A stretch of DNA of 64,000 nucleotides. Origin: Sanderia malayensis. Its lineage: Eukaryota > Cnidaria > Scyphozoa > Semaeostomeae > Pelagiidae. Shown here in pieces: positions 49,343 through 64,000 of the stretch; positions within the stretch are counted from its first letter, which is position 1, and each line of letters begins with the position of its first letter. Made by a program: the position numbers and the translations under genes. The DNA lies in contig RQOL01000876.1 of the NCBI GenBank assembly GCA_013076295.1, positions 3,534,001 through 3,598,000 on the forward strand. The letters run 5' to 3'. Under the pieces are notes generated by a model that saw only the letters and a program-made list of their open reading frames with translations, was not told the DNA's origin and made no database searches.

Positions 49343-52300
49343 CTACGCATCCCTCTGCATTACTTCTGCACGTATCCTTGACGTCACTTGTTGTTGCCGT
49401 GGTGATAAATAATGAACGATGGACATCTGAGAATTTGGATCATTTTTTAGCATGATGTCGACGAGTTTTTGCCAGCATTCGAATCTAATGTTGGAGCTTT
49501 GTTCCAGCTGTAAGCGATCTTTCGCGCGGTTCATGTAATGCACGCGCCAAAACTCCAGCAAATCTCTGAAATAAATCATTACATCATCACTTACAAGCAG
49601 GATGGGACAGAGAAGTGAAAGAAAAAACAGAGAATGGATGATAAAGACAGAGAATGAATGGTAAGAGACAGATAATGGATGGCAAAAGACAGAGAATGGA
49701 TGGTAAGAGAGAGAGAATGGATGGCAAGAGAGAGAGAATGGATGGTAAGAGACAAAGAATGGATGGTAAGAGACAGATAATGGATGGCAAAAGACAGAGA
49801 ATGGATGGTAAGAGAGAGAGAGAATGGATGGCAAGAGAGAAAGAATGGATGGTAAGAGACAGAGAATGGATGGTAAGAGACAGAGAATGGATGGCAAAAG
49901 ACAGAGAATGGATGGCAAGAGAGAGAGAATGGATGGCAAGAGAGAGAGAATGGATGGCAAGAGAGAGAGAATAGATGGTAAGAGACAAAGAATGGATGGT
50001 AAGAGACAGATAATGGATGGCAAAAGACAGAGAATGGATGGTAAGAGAGAGAGAGAATGGATGGCAAGAGAGAGAGAATGGATGGTAAGAGACAGAGAAT
50101 GGATGGTAAGAGACAGAGAATGGATGGCAAAAGACAGAGAATGGATGGTAAGAGAGAGAGAATGGATGGCAAGAGAGAAAGAATGGATGGTAAGAGACAG
50201 AGAATGGATGGCAAAAGACAGAGAATGGAAGGCAAGAGAGAGAGAATGGATGGCAAGAGAGAGAGAATGGATGGTAAGAGACAGAGAATGGATGGTAAGA
50301 GACAGAGAATGGATGGCAAAAGACAGAGAATGGATGGCAAGAGAGAGAGAATGGATGGCAAGAGAGAGAGAATGGATGGCAAGAGAGAGAGAATGGATGG
50401 CAAGAGAGAGAGAATGGATGGTAAGAGACAAAGAATGGATGGTAAGAGACAGAGAATGGCTGGCAAAAGACAGAGAATGGATGGTAAGAGAGAGAGAATG
50501 GATGGCAAGAGAGAAAGAATGGATGGTAAGAGACAGAGAATGGATGGCAAAAGACAGAGAATGGATGGCAAGAGAGAGAGAATGGATGGCAAGAGAGAGA
50601 GAATGGATGGTAAGAGACAGAGAATGGATGGCAAAAGACAGAGAATGGATGGCAAGAGAGAGAGAATGGATGGTAAGAGACAGAGAATGGATGGCAAAAG
50701 ACAGAGAATGGAAGGCAAGAGAGAGAGAATGGATGGCAAGAGAGAGAGAATGGATGGTAAGAGACAGAGAATGGATGGTAAGAGACAGAGAACGGATGGC
50801 AAGAGACAGAGTATGGATGGCAAGAGACAGAGTATGGATGACAAAAGACAGAGAATGGATGGCAAGAGACAGAGAATAGATGGTAAGAGACAGAGAATGG
50901 ATGGAAAGAAACAGAGAAGTTGAAACTGCTCCACGAAGTTTCAGAAAAAGGAAGTATCCACGAAGTAGGCATAACTTCTTCCAAAAAATACCTGAGATTT
51001 GTAAGAATAAGTCCAGGGTGGCATTGTGCTTCCTCTTCGGAAAAAAATGCCTGAAATAAGAAAAAATTAGAAATAAATAAACAGAAAGAAATAACCTAGA
51101 AATAAATTAATATCAAATGATCATTAATTGATATTCTGGTAAAAAACAACTTTATTTCCTTCTATTCTGAGGAAATGGGGGCATCAGTAAGCACAAAAAT
51201 AATAGATGATATTCATTAATAAGACAAACCTGTAAATATTGTTCTAGTTGGCCGTGATTGTACGCAAACATCAGAAATATCAACGTCGTATTCAAACAGC
51301 TCACATTCTCCTATAAAAGAAATTGTTTTCAATATTTAGTCGCGCCTATAATGACAGCTTCCCTTCATCTTCGATATCTAAAGCAATCAATGTATTTTCT
51401 TTCTTCTTACCTGTGTCAAATTATCCACAGATATTGCTGTTATGAGTTTATAGATAAGATACATTTTATGCTCCCATTTGTTAATCAAATTGCTCAGCCT
51501 ACATGAAGTTCTATTCGACGGTAACGCAGCTCTGCCAGAAGAGAACCTCTCCAGTGATAAAACTATGCACCGAATGAACATGTTGGAATCAACAACGTTT
51601 GAAGTCATAATGGAGATAAATGTCCCAAACTGCAATAAAAACACGTCCATAAATATTAAAAAAAGGCTGTTACAGTAAAAAATAGGAGATAAGAACTGAT
51701 GGATAAAAAATCTAAAGAATGATATTTCTGCTCAACACAATAGAAGAAACAATAAGCTATTGTCTTTGGATAATATGCTCAATGGAATATTTACAGGTTC
51801 TTATAAGCGGGTTTTTGCTGTATTAAAATATATTGCAACTCAAGCACAACACAACATGAGTGGTCTTCTGCAAAATAAGCTTGCTACAAGGTACATTACT
51901 TGTTGCTGCTGTTGTTATTATTGTTGCTGTTGTTGTTGTTGTTATTATTGTTGCTGTTGTTGTTGTTGTTATTGTTGTTGTTGCTGTTATAGCTCACCTG
52001 TTTGTCAGTGACGATACAATTATTGAACCGTTGAAATGCAGGCTGGTTGAATTTCATCAATTCGCCAAGCAAATCAAAACTACTTTGAAGAATTTCTTTG
52101 GATTTCGTTTCTGGATTGAGAATATCTCCAAGAAGATGCTGAAACAAATAAAATATACAAAGCATTGTCAATAAGCAAGCGATGAGGCTGTAGAAAGAAA
52201 GTCGGCCCACCTTAATCGAATGTTGTACCTTAGAGAAGTAAAGGCGATGCACAGTGTAGTGTCAGTCAACATCGTGCATAGTACATCGTGCATAGTGCAT

Positions 52301-55300
52301 CGTGCATCGTGTAGAAAATGTCAGCTAGTTCAAAGGCATAAGCTAAATTTAACCAAAACATTGCCATATATACACACAATAATAAAAAAATTCCGTAACA
52401 ATACAGTAAAGTCCCGCGTATAAGAACCTGTGAATTCTGCATCCAGCCTATTGTCTCTTCTATTGTTTTGCGCGGGGATTTCAGCCTGGAAGGTTCTTAT
52501 ATGCGGGTGTTTACTGTATAACAAGAGTGTACACACATTGTGATTAAGCGAGAACAAGTTTACCTCGACTAAGCCTTTCTCCAAAAGGAAATGTTGATCG
52601 GGGGGGGAAACACTTCCTCTGAGAAATCCCTCAACTGCTCGTGATAACCAGAATCTGAAGAAAAATCGTTAAAATGCAGCAGAAAATCAAATGCTTCAGT
52701 TGTGGTAAACCGAATCATACCTGATCGGGGCATTTGTATACACGGTTTGCGTGGTATAAAATGCGTCACTTACCGCAGGGAATTGTTTGGTGGAGTATCT
52801 TTTAGCACGTTTACAATCTTTGTGAGCAAACCAATTTCACCACCACATCGAAGTGAGCTGGGAAAAAAGCAGGATGATCAAATTGATAATTGAATCTTTT
52901 GCCAAAATCATAATAGCAATAAGAATACAATTGAGTAACAATTATTGATCACATAGGAATTACTTAAATGATCAGTTGTATTAAAAATGATGATATTATA
53001 ATTTATAATTTATTTATAATATATTTAATTACGGTTGTGATTGGTCTAGCAAACCACGCGGCAGATCCAACCTCAATCTTTCTGAAAAATTATAAACATA
53101 GGGGATAAATAATGAAAGATATGAGGGATATTGAAATAGGATAATTTTAAAAACATTGAAATTGCATCATCACTTACTACAGATTAATCTCAAATCGGAA
53201 ACTTCACGAGTTGACAATAGCAAGTGCTTTTTTCTGTGGATATGAGAATAGTTCTTGGATGGTTGTGAGTTTAATTCTAAAGACATACATAAGAATCTAC
53301 ACTTTAATTACATGGAAATAAAGGTGATTGAAGATGCTTGGAAGTGCAGACACAAGACTTACTGGCTATGGTCGCTAAAGCTGTGAATGAATCTCAGAAA
53401 CTGGAGTTTCAGAGCACTTTGCTATGAAGAAAAGAGTGATGGATTATGATCAAATTTGGAAAGTACACTAACAGATCTGTAAATGAATATTTGTGAACAT
53501 ATTTTCTACTTACTGGCGTACAATCACAATCATCTGACTCGGCATGGTTGTGAGAAGGAAAACGATCACTAAATGATTCATAAAATTTGGAAATTAAAAA
53601 ACTTTACAAGATGACTTTAAAGAGTTCTATTTAGACTTTAAATAATTCGATGACATGACACACGACGGAGAACTCTATGACACGACAGAGTGTTCAATGA
53701 TACGACAAAGAGTTCTATGATACAACAGAGAGTTATATGATACGACAAAGAGTTCTACGACACGACAGAATGTTCCATGATACGACAGAGAGTTATATGT
53801 TACGAAAAAGAGTTCTACGACACGACAGAGAACTCTATGATACGACAAAGAGTTCTACGACACGACAGAGAGTTCTATGATACGACAGAGAGCTCTTAGA
53901 TGCAACAAAGAATTCTATGATACGACAGAGAGCTCTATAAAACGTTAATCAGATGATAATAGAAGAATAAACTTGCTATTACCTTGATTGAGTCCAACCT
54001 AATTTGTCAAATAAATCAGAAAGCGCAGGAATAATCTTCAAATCCCCAAGCTTACATTGAACCTAAGAAACATGAAAGCCTTCTAAACTACTAAGCATCT
54101 ACTTGATAAGAACTCGTAAGCATGCCATAAGTACTGTATAGAACTTCATTATCAGAATATAAACCAACCTCTGCTTTGTGCTTTCCGTTGAGAAATAGCG
54201 TAAGAACATATAAAATCTCCACCTTGTACATCACCTAGATTAGAAGCGGGAGCTGGTTCAGTTAACAATCTTAATACGATAGCACTGCAGGGTTAAGTAA
54301 CCAAATAAATCGCTGAAAATTGGCTACCTCGTGGATATTTCTCATTCTTCTTGGAAGCATCAAAGCAATGTTCGACTCCGCGTCTTCAGAGCCAGCTGCA
54401 TCGTCTAAAAAATGAATATTCATGCAAAGATAAGATTCATTACTTCAGCAGTCCATAAATAAGCAATGATCTAAGAGGTCTATGAAAGTATACACGTCCA
54501 GTGCAAACGGACAACGTACAAAGAGGCTTAAAACGCCTGCATCAAATATCACTCAAAGAATCCGTCCCTATTAGCTGAGTCTATACAACATATGAGATCT
54601 ATGGTCTTAAACCCTGTTTCCTCTATATATATCAATGGCTTATTAGTTTACCATGTTCGTTGTCCAAGGCCAAAAGATCATCTAGAAGGGCACTGAGCGA
54701 ATCTCTGTTTAATTGTTGACCTTCTATACTTGATGTTGTTGGCAAAAGTGATGATAAAATAGTAGATGGCATTCCTGTACAGGGGATATGTATGAACTAA
54801 GTAAATGCATTTAATGTAAGTACAGTGGAATCCCGCTATAATGAACCCCGTTTATAACAAACTTCCCGCTATTACGAACTAAAACTCCTGTCCCTTGGAT
54901 TCTGGGAAGTAAATCCTACTGTAAATACTCCCTGTATAACGAACCCTGGATATAACAAACTTTCGTTATTACGAACCAAACTTCCGATCCCCTGACCACA
55001 AATACCCTCGATATAACGAATTCTTGGGAAAACTTATCGCGATGGCGTGCAGGGCTACAGACGTAAATATGGTTTTAATCATATATAACCGCGTTATAGC
55101 GGGATTCCACTGTATGAACTAAGAACAACACTTATTGGACACGTCAGAAAAACATGCCTGTAACTATCTCATTTATACATGCCTGTACTGCTTAGTTCAT
55201 ACATAGTGAAAGAAACAGCTATTTCTGGTCACTGTGGTTTATATAAGACAAAGAAATATAAATTGATTATTTTGTGAAGAACAAGTGTATCAGATGTACA

Positions 55301-58186
55301 GTGATGTAACTTGAATAGGATAGTGGTGAAGTAGTGTAGTGTGATAAGTAGAATTCATTTGCCAGGCAACAAACCTAAACTCGTTCCAGCAAGCTTTGCC
55401 ATTCTTGAAAGGAGCTCCGGGTATGAAAGAAGTAATGCTTAGGAAAAAGGACAACACATTTTTTAAAGATGTAACTACAAGTTCGGCACAGGGCCGCATT
55501 TAAGTCAGTTGGGGCCCTGGGCCCAAAATTGATTTGGGCCCCTTGAAATATGTAAAAAAAACGTGTCACGTGTCACGTGTATAGTCCTCAGTACCCTGCA
55601 TAATTTTATTGGTATACTAACAACTTGCCAACGGAAATAAAATTAAAAGAAAATCATGATTACTGGCTGATGGCGTCAAAATCAGTTTATGACATCCAGC
55701 TTCAAGGTTCATGTATGATTTAGAGGATCACATACTGTTGAAAAATGAAGCAACTGTGTTATTTGAAGACATTACTTCTCAATTCAAACACAAGAATAAA
55801 ATCAACAACAGTTCATAGGTTTTTCGAAATTTTGCTCGGGGCCCCCTAAATCTAAGAATCTTAGGGGGCCCCTGGGCCCGGGCCCAGTTGGCCCATTGGT
55901 AAATGCGGCACTGGTTCGGCACTCAAGAGATAATCAAATGATTCCCCTTCAATTAACCGAGGAATTAACTGAAGTTACTTAATGAGAAATGGCGTCATTG
56001 CAATCGCCACCGGCCACAACTAAACGCCGTTCAAGAGTAAATCATCAAACCTTGGTTAGAATCTGCAATCGATTTTTCAGCTGCGCGAGTTTCTTCCTCC
56101 CTGTCTTGCGCAACGACTGTGTAGAAACAAACGACAAGTTGAGTAATGAACTCTTGAAATTCCCGGGGTCAATGATTCATGCAGGTTTCTATTTTGAATT
56201 GATTGGCCAATCAAAACCCATAATTCTAGGGGGCTATTACTGTTCACATTATGGTCCTTGGGTTAAGGTTGGAAGTCGCATTGACCCCACAGCAATACAC
56301 TCGGATGGCAATGTATTACTGTGGCATTTACGTTGGCTACACCAAAACTTACGTGTATTTCTGTCTTCTGAAAAATCAATGTCAACTATAACACTGGATA
56401 AAATTCTGCAGAAGCTTGCAAAGTTGGAGTCTCTTAACGAAGCAACCAATCTCTGGAGGTTTCCTATAAAAGATTAATCAACCATAGAGTATGGGGACAC
56501 CTATTGTAAATTTTGCAGGCATCCTTCCCCCCCCCCTTCTCCCGCAAACAGTCTTTAAAAACACTCTGATACAATACTGACAAAACTATTTTTGCATGAT
56601 GATCACAGAGCATCTGATTTATTAAACATATGATGATAAAGCTGATAAAATATATTAGATATACTTACTTATGCGAGATAAATCTATAATGGTCCTATTA
56701 GAAGCTAATAAATCTTCCAATACAACAGAAGCGGGTCTGTTTGAATGAAATAATATATGATTGCCTTACTGTCACATGAGAGTATTGTGTCATGAAAAGT
56801 CTTGACGATCGGACAAAAATCTTCTGAATGAGGAATTAAAATTTGGTTTTAAGCTTACCCAAACGTTCTCGTGTCTTCCATCATGAAAAACAAATATTCA
56901 ATAATATCATGGTTTCCGCTTATATTTATAGCTACAGATTCGATCTGAAAGATGAACATAAGATCAGTGAAGCATATGCTGTGAAAGAAAGAAATATAGA
57001 ATGCTTTAATAAGCCTGGATTTCTGAAATGACCACTTACACTTAGAAAAACTTCATGTAAAATCTCCAAACAAATTGTCCGGATTTCCAGCTGTAAAGTA
57101 GCTAAAAATGAAACAAAACCATTATGAAATTGTTAAAAACAGCTCCCAGAGAGAAACAAGTATTTGCTCTATTTACATGTTTTACACATAAATGTCTATA
57201 AATCTAAAAAAAAGCATTTACTTACTTGAAGATCTTGAATGATAAAAAGCTTTATTTAAATCTTTGTTTGGTCGTATTGATAGAGAAAATAGCAACCTTA
57301 GGATAATCTAAAGATAAGCAAAGGAATAACACAAATAATTGACTAGCAAAAGTAAACTTTGTGTAAGTTTATATGCAACAGCTTTTGGGCATGGAATATC
57401 TCTAATAAAACATACAAGGAAATTTAGCAACTTACGTCAACTCCACCAAATAAATTGATGAGCTGAGAAGCCCCAGTATGCCAGCATGATGACTGATTGC
57501 TTCTGTCGATTCTTGATCCGTCTCTTGCTGCATCCCTAATGCTGATATTGTCTGCATTTTGCATTCCATGGAGATCCTAAAAAGTAGAACCAGGTATCTT
57601 TGTGACGCAATGAAGTAAAATTTAAATAGGCTGGCCATTGCATTCCAAAATTGAAGTAAAAAAATAAAAAATGCAAATGTACCGAAAGACATAACATAAT
57701 GGCATCTCTATTGGGTATATTTTCTTGCAAATTCAGATCAATCTCTCTAATCAGTAAGGGAATTTTACGAAGACCATGTCTGACATTCATATCTTCAAGA
57801 AGTGGAGTTGAAATCTGAAAAAAAAATAGATCGGTCATGTTCTTGCAAGTTCCTATATGATTAGAAAAGTACGTGTGATCAGCAGCACCTACTGTGTGTT
57901 TTACCCACAAGACTGCAAAAGGAATTGAGGTTTCTTAAGGTTGCAACACGTGGGGTGGGGGCATGAGATATTTGGGGGTTGGGGAAGAATCCCAGGGAGG
58001 GAGAGGAGAGAGAAATGGGGTCAGTCAAGAAAATAAATTTCATGCGAAAAATTCTAAATTTTAACTTACGCCTTGGTTGCGTATCCCTCTGCCAGACACT
58101 TGAGACTTGTATATCTGTGAGCATATATTGTATCGCGATGTCCTTTTAATACTCAAACCACCAATATTTAGTTCCAATTCCTCCAT
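49343..58186 (-). CDS. TRPC4AP: TRPC4AP/TRUSS (TRPC4-associated protein, spliced)
   Basis: The start ATG (MEELELNIGGLSIKRTSRYN) is at 58184-58186 and the TAG at 49343-49345. Diagnostic blocks in order are SQVSGRGIRNQG (58073-58186), LINLFGGVD (about 57437-57577), NFASFCRILSSVIVDIDFS (about 56353-56460), LLSYPELLSRMAKLAG (about 55385-55445), FLLHFNDFSSDSGYHEQLRD (about 52.6 kb), SFDLLGELMKFNQPAFQRFN (51998-52138), VDSNMFIRCIVLSLERF (about 51.6 kb), and the last exon LEFWRVHYMNRAKDRLQLEQ (49343-49567). These match TRPC4AP/TRUSS throughout. The protein links TNF receptor 1 and TRPC channels and acts as a DDB1-CUL4 substrate receptor for MYC. There are over 20 exons, and I did not define each border. 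Introns carry a minisatellite, trinucleotide runs and several MITEs. Confidence 0.9.
49620..50925. repeat. 21-bp minisatellite in the TRPC4AP terminal intron
   Basis: About 60 units of the type ATGGATGGCAAGAGAGAGAGA, with variants (AAAGACAGAGA, AAGAGACAGAGA), fill 1.3 kb. The unit is a multiple of three without stops. Frames on both strands therefore stay open for hundreds of codons (plus strand reads MDGKRER/MDGKRQR; minus strand reads HPFSLSC, IHSLSLA or LPSILSL). These are not genes. Confidence 0.95.
51728..51822. repeat. MITE, CAGTAAA...CCCGC family, copy 2 (5'-truncated)
   Basis: The core AATAGAAGAAACAATAAGCT and the right end GGTTCTTATAAGCGGGTTTT are present. The left terminus is not recognised. 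It lies in a TRPC4AP intron. Confidence 0.65.
51897..51995 (+). repeat. TTG/CTG trinucleotide repeat next to a splice donor
   Basis: About 33 units of TTG, CTG and TTA occupy the start of a TRPC4AP intron. The donor GTGAGC (51992-51997, minus) directly abuts it. Confidence 0.9.
52404..52516. mobile_element. MITE, CAGTAAA...CCCGC family, copy 3 (intact)
   Basis: The ends are CAGTAAAGTCCCGCGTATAA and TTATATGCGGGTGTTTACTG, with TA on each side (52402-52403 and 52517-52518). It is 113 bp and non-coding, in a TRPC4AP intron. The terminal repeats extend through GAACCT/AGGTTC. Confidence 0.85.
53640..53945. repeat. 20-bp tandem repeat in a TRPC4AP intron
   Basis: The unit AGTTCTATGATACGACAGAG and close variants (ACGACACGACAGAG, AGAACTCTATGATACGACAAAG) repeat about 14 times. 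It is not coding. Confidence 0.85.
54823..55112. mobile_element. Tigger/pogo-like MITE with TA duplication
   Basis: The 290-bp element has inverted ends CAGTGGAATCCCGCTATAA and TTATAGCGGGATTCCACTG, flanked by TA. Internal motifs such as CGTTATTACGAACC recur in both halves. It is non-coding, in a TRPC4AP intron. Confidence 0.88.
55489..55913. mobile_element. hAT-like MITE with perfect 8-bp target duplication
   Basis: The ends are CAGGGCCGCATTTAAGTCAG and TAAATGCGGCACTG. GTTCGGCA flanks both sides (55481-55488 and 55914-55921). Next to each end is a G/C-rich block (GGGCCCTGGGCCC). The 425-bp element sits in a TRPC4AP intron and has no transposase frame. Confidence 0.9.
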
Positions 58187-58859
58187 CTTTTCGACTTCTG
58201 TAAATGCACTGCTGAAGTGAAGTGCGTTGGCCTAAAAAGGCACCACAACAAGGAAATCAGCTTCTGATTTGCTTCTAGTATAATTAATTACCAAAATATC
58301 CACTATAGTACAGTGTAATAAGCTTAATATTTATATTCAGCCAGATTTAACTATAACATTTTTCGTTTCTCAAGAATAAAACACAATTTTTACAGATTGC
58401 TTCCAGGCAAGCGAGCAATTATCGAGCTGAGTGTTGGTGTTTACTCGACGACGTCACATCTTTGGTCGTTGTAATTCGCTCAGTGAGCTGTGCTAAAACG
58501 CGGAATGACTCGCTGCTTCTCGGAAACAACTTTCAATGCAGTTTTCAAGAAATTTTATAATTGTAGTTTTGAGGATTTTGTTCCAATTTCTTGGAAATCT
58601 TAATTTTCCGGTGTTGCACAATAGAAGATACGAGGCAAAATGTTTTTGTCAATTCTGATTCCTCAATATAGATCAATGATATAATGAGAAATTTAGTACA
58701 GATTATAAAAACTTTTACGTTAATCCTGGCAAAAGTTATATTCAAGTTAATAAAATTCCAGCTGTCAACTAAAAAATTATCATTATTAATGCGTTTATTA
58801 AGATCTCTGAATAAATTAAGAAGCCTTTTATAAAATTAGAAATAATCAACTATAACTGT
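58187..58859. other. intergenic, TRPC4AP upstream region
   Basis: This contains the TRPC4AP promoter side and the Rab-like gene 3' UTR. A good donor or acceptor for a longer TRPC4AP 5' exon near 58235 cannot be excluded. No other exon is seen. Confidence 0.4.
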
Positions 58860-59728
58860 CTAACAACATTTAGATAGTGGGCCATCTTTTTCGTCCTTTG
58901 GAATGATTTGAAATCCCTTAACTTTCTGTTGGTGCGGCACAGATGATGCCAGTAAGGTTTTCACAATTTCCTGCCACATTGAATCTAGACCTTCATCATC
59001 CTTTGCGGAAACAGTGAAACAGTTATTTGCATGAATGCCATGCTCTTCACAGAAAGAAGTTACCATTGAGCTCCGCACTTCAATATCACCCTGATCAAGA
59101 TCAACTTTATTACCAACGACAAATAGCACGGCATTTTCTGTATACCTCAAAGCATTCTCCAACCAACCGCGCAAGTCGTTAAATGAGTTCACATCGTCCA
59201 AAGCATAGGTGAGGAGAACGCCATGTGCGCCACTATAATGTCCTCCAGTTAATGTACCAGCTCGTTCCATTCCTGCTGTGTCCCAGAGTGAAAGCTAACA
59301 ATTAAATCATAAAGACAACTTTATTAGAGCTTTCAATTTCTCTACATATTGTTAAACCATACTATTTACAGTAAATATTACCATAGAACTACATAATGAC
59401 AGTGAAAACAAGTTGTGTAGGCGTAGGCCTAAATTTAGGCCTAGATCTGAAGTTAAAATTATGATCGCTAAATAAAAGCGAGATAGATATGAAAGGAAAT
59501 GGTCAGCAAAGTAACAACAGAGAAAATATAAAATGTTAAAAAAACCTTGGTAGTGCTCTTCTGCCCATCGATTTCAATCGATTTTGCGAACTGGTCAAGC
59601 CCAACAGTGCCACTCAGATTTTCAAAATATACACCGTCTCTGTATCGTTTAAAAATTGAAGACTTGCCTATTCCAAGGTCTCCAACTAGAACGACTTTAA
59701 AAAAATAATTATCTCCCTCTTTCGGCAT
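58860..59728 (-). CDS. Rab-like small GTPase with DTAGM switch II
   Basis: Exons 59546-59728 and 58860-59294 join to 205 residues. The P-loop is GDLGIGKSS (16-24), followed by the switch I segment GTVGLDQF (40-47), WDTAGMER (65-72), NKVD (123-126) and SAK (157-159). The C-terminal CC is a geranylgeranylation signal. The order and size are those of Rab GTPases, which control vesicle traffic. The usual catalytic glutamine after DTAG is methionine, which in Ras-like proteins slows GTP hydrolysis. The Rab subfamily is not recognised. The ATG (MPKEGDNYFF) starts a few residues before the first beta strand, as is normal. Confidence 0.88.
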
Positions 59729-60151
59729 CTTTGCTAACTGTATCAAGCACTTATTATAAACAAAAAATATTGACACACATGACACGGAATAAATAATGTC
59801 TGACGAGGTGCAAGGCAAGGCAAAAGACGAAAGTTGCAATGCAAGAAGTTTGAGTTGATGAGACGGAAAGAGGAAGTGATAGAAGAAAACAATGGAACAG
59901 CCCGGGAGAAAATGAAAAAAATTTAATCTGGGGGTATCATATTTATGCGTAGGGGGTATCAAACATAACATTGCATAGGTCGTATCTTCTTGTTGGCTGA
60001 TATCGTCAGCAAAATACTGTCCGAGTATCTCTACATATATCTAGCACTGATAACACTTGTACAAGTCAGAAAATAGTTAGTTACATGCAGCAATGTGCTA
60101 TATACTAATAACAAAGCAACCAACGACAAAATCAAAAATATTCATCCCTTC
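59729..60151. other. intergenic between Rab-like gene and SPG7
   Basis: This 423-bp gap holds the Rab-like promoter side and the SPG7 3' UTR. No exon is recognised. Confidence 0.4.

Positions 60152-64000
<3,849 letters not shown>

Noticed and set aside
49587..50984. Long open frames of 350-465 codons on both strands, encoding His/Pro/Ser/Leu or Met-Asp-Gly-Lys-Arg repeats
   Set aside because: They are all readings of one 21-bp minisatellite unit without stop codons. There is no domain or composition typical of a gene, and the region is an intron of TRPC4AP.
55989..56477. Plus-strand frame of 162 codons with an ATG start
   Set aside because: The opposite strand here carries two TRPC4AP exons with clear family similarity (NFASFCRILSS and the AQDREEETRAAEKS block), so the plus frame is an antisense shadow.

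Overview
The window looks like a metazoan nuclear genome, most probably a cnidarian and perhaps an anthozoan. Genes are intron-rich, with short phase-preserving exons and GT-AG introns, and are packed closely in AT-rich DNA. The clearest lineage hint is a galaxin-like secreted protein (46.3-47.8 kb), a family best known from corals. The animal-type gene set (TRIM71/LIN-41, DDX1, DDX27, UBA3, TRPC4AP, paraplegin, TMEM170) supports an animal. The species assignment is inference.

Layout from left to right: TRIM71/LIN-41-like on minus (205-3042, coding region in one exon); DDX1 on minus (4952-11505, 31 reconstructed exons that join in frame to 731 codons); a large WD40 protein of WDR97/WDR87 type on minus (12170-21995); an ANKUB1-like ubiquitin-fold plus ankyrin protein on minus (22024-23527), whose stop is only 28 bp from the proposed WD40 start; TMEM170 on minus (23929-24732); a Myb/SANT-like DNA-binding protein on plus (25816-27849); DDX27 on minus (28389-33355); a small ankyrin protein on plus (35849-36532); UBA3 on minus (38036-45975); the galaxin-like gene on minus (46330-47827); TRPC4AP on minus (49343-58186); a Rab-like GTPase on minus (58860-59728); and the C-terminal part of SPG7/paraplegin on minus (60152 to beyond 64000).

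Most genes are unrelated housekeeping or developmental functions placed side by side: RNA helicases, neddylation, mitochondrial proteolysis, membrane traffic and ciliary-type WD40. I see no multi-gene pathway cluster and no prokaryotic-style system.

The unusual content is in the repeats inside introns. UBA3 carries a satellite of 184-bp monomers in exact register, with signs of higher-order duplication, and a diverged inverted relic of the monomer lies in a DDX1 intron 36 kb away. DDX27 contains a complete tRNA-derived SINE with a 24-bp target duplication. A fold-back element near 45.4 kb records a MITE insertion, because its other arm is the empty site. At least four further MITE families are recognisable, two with perfect 8-bp hAT-like duplications and two with TA duplications. 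TRPC4AP carries a 21-bp minisatellite that is open in several frames on both strands and would produce false gene calls.
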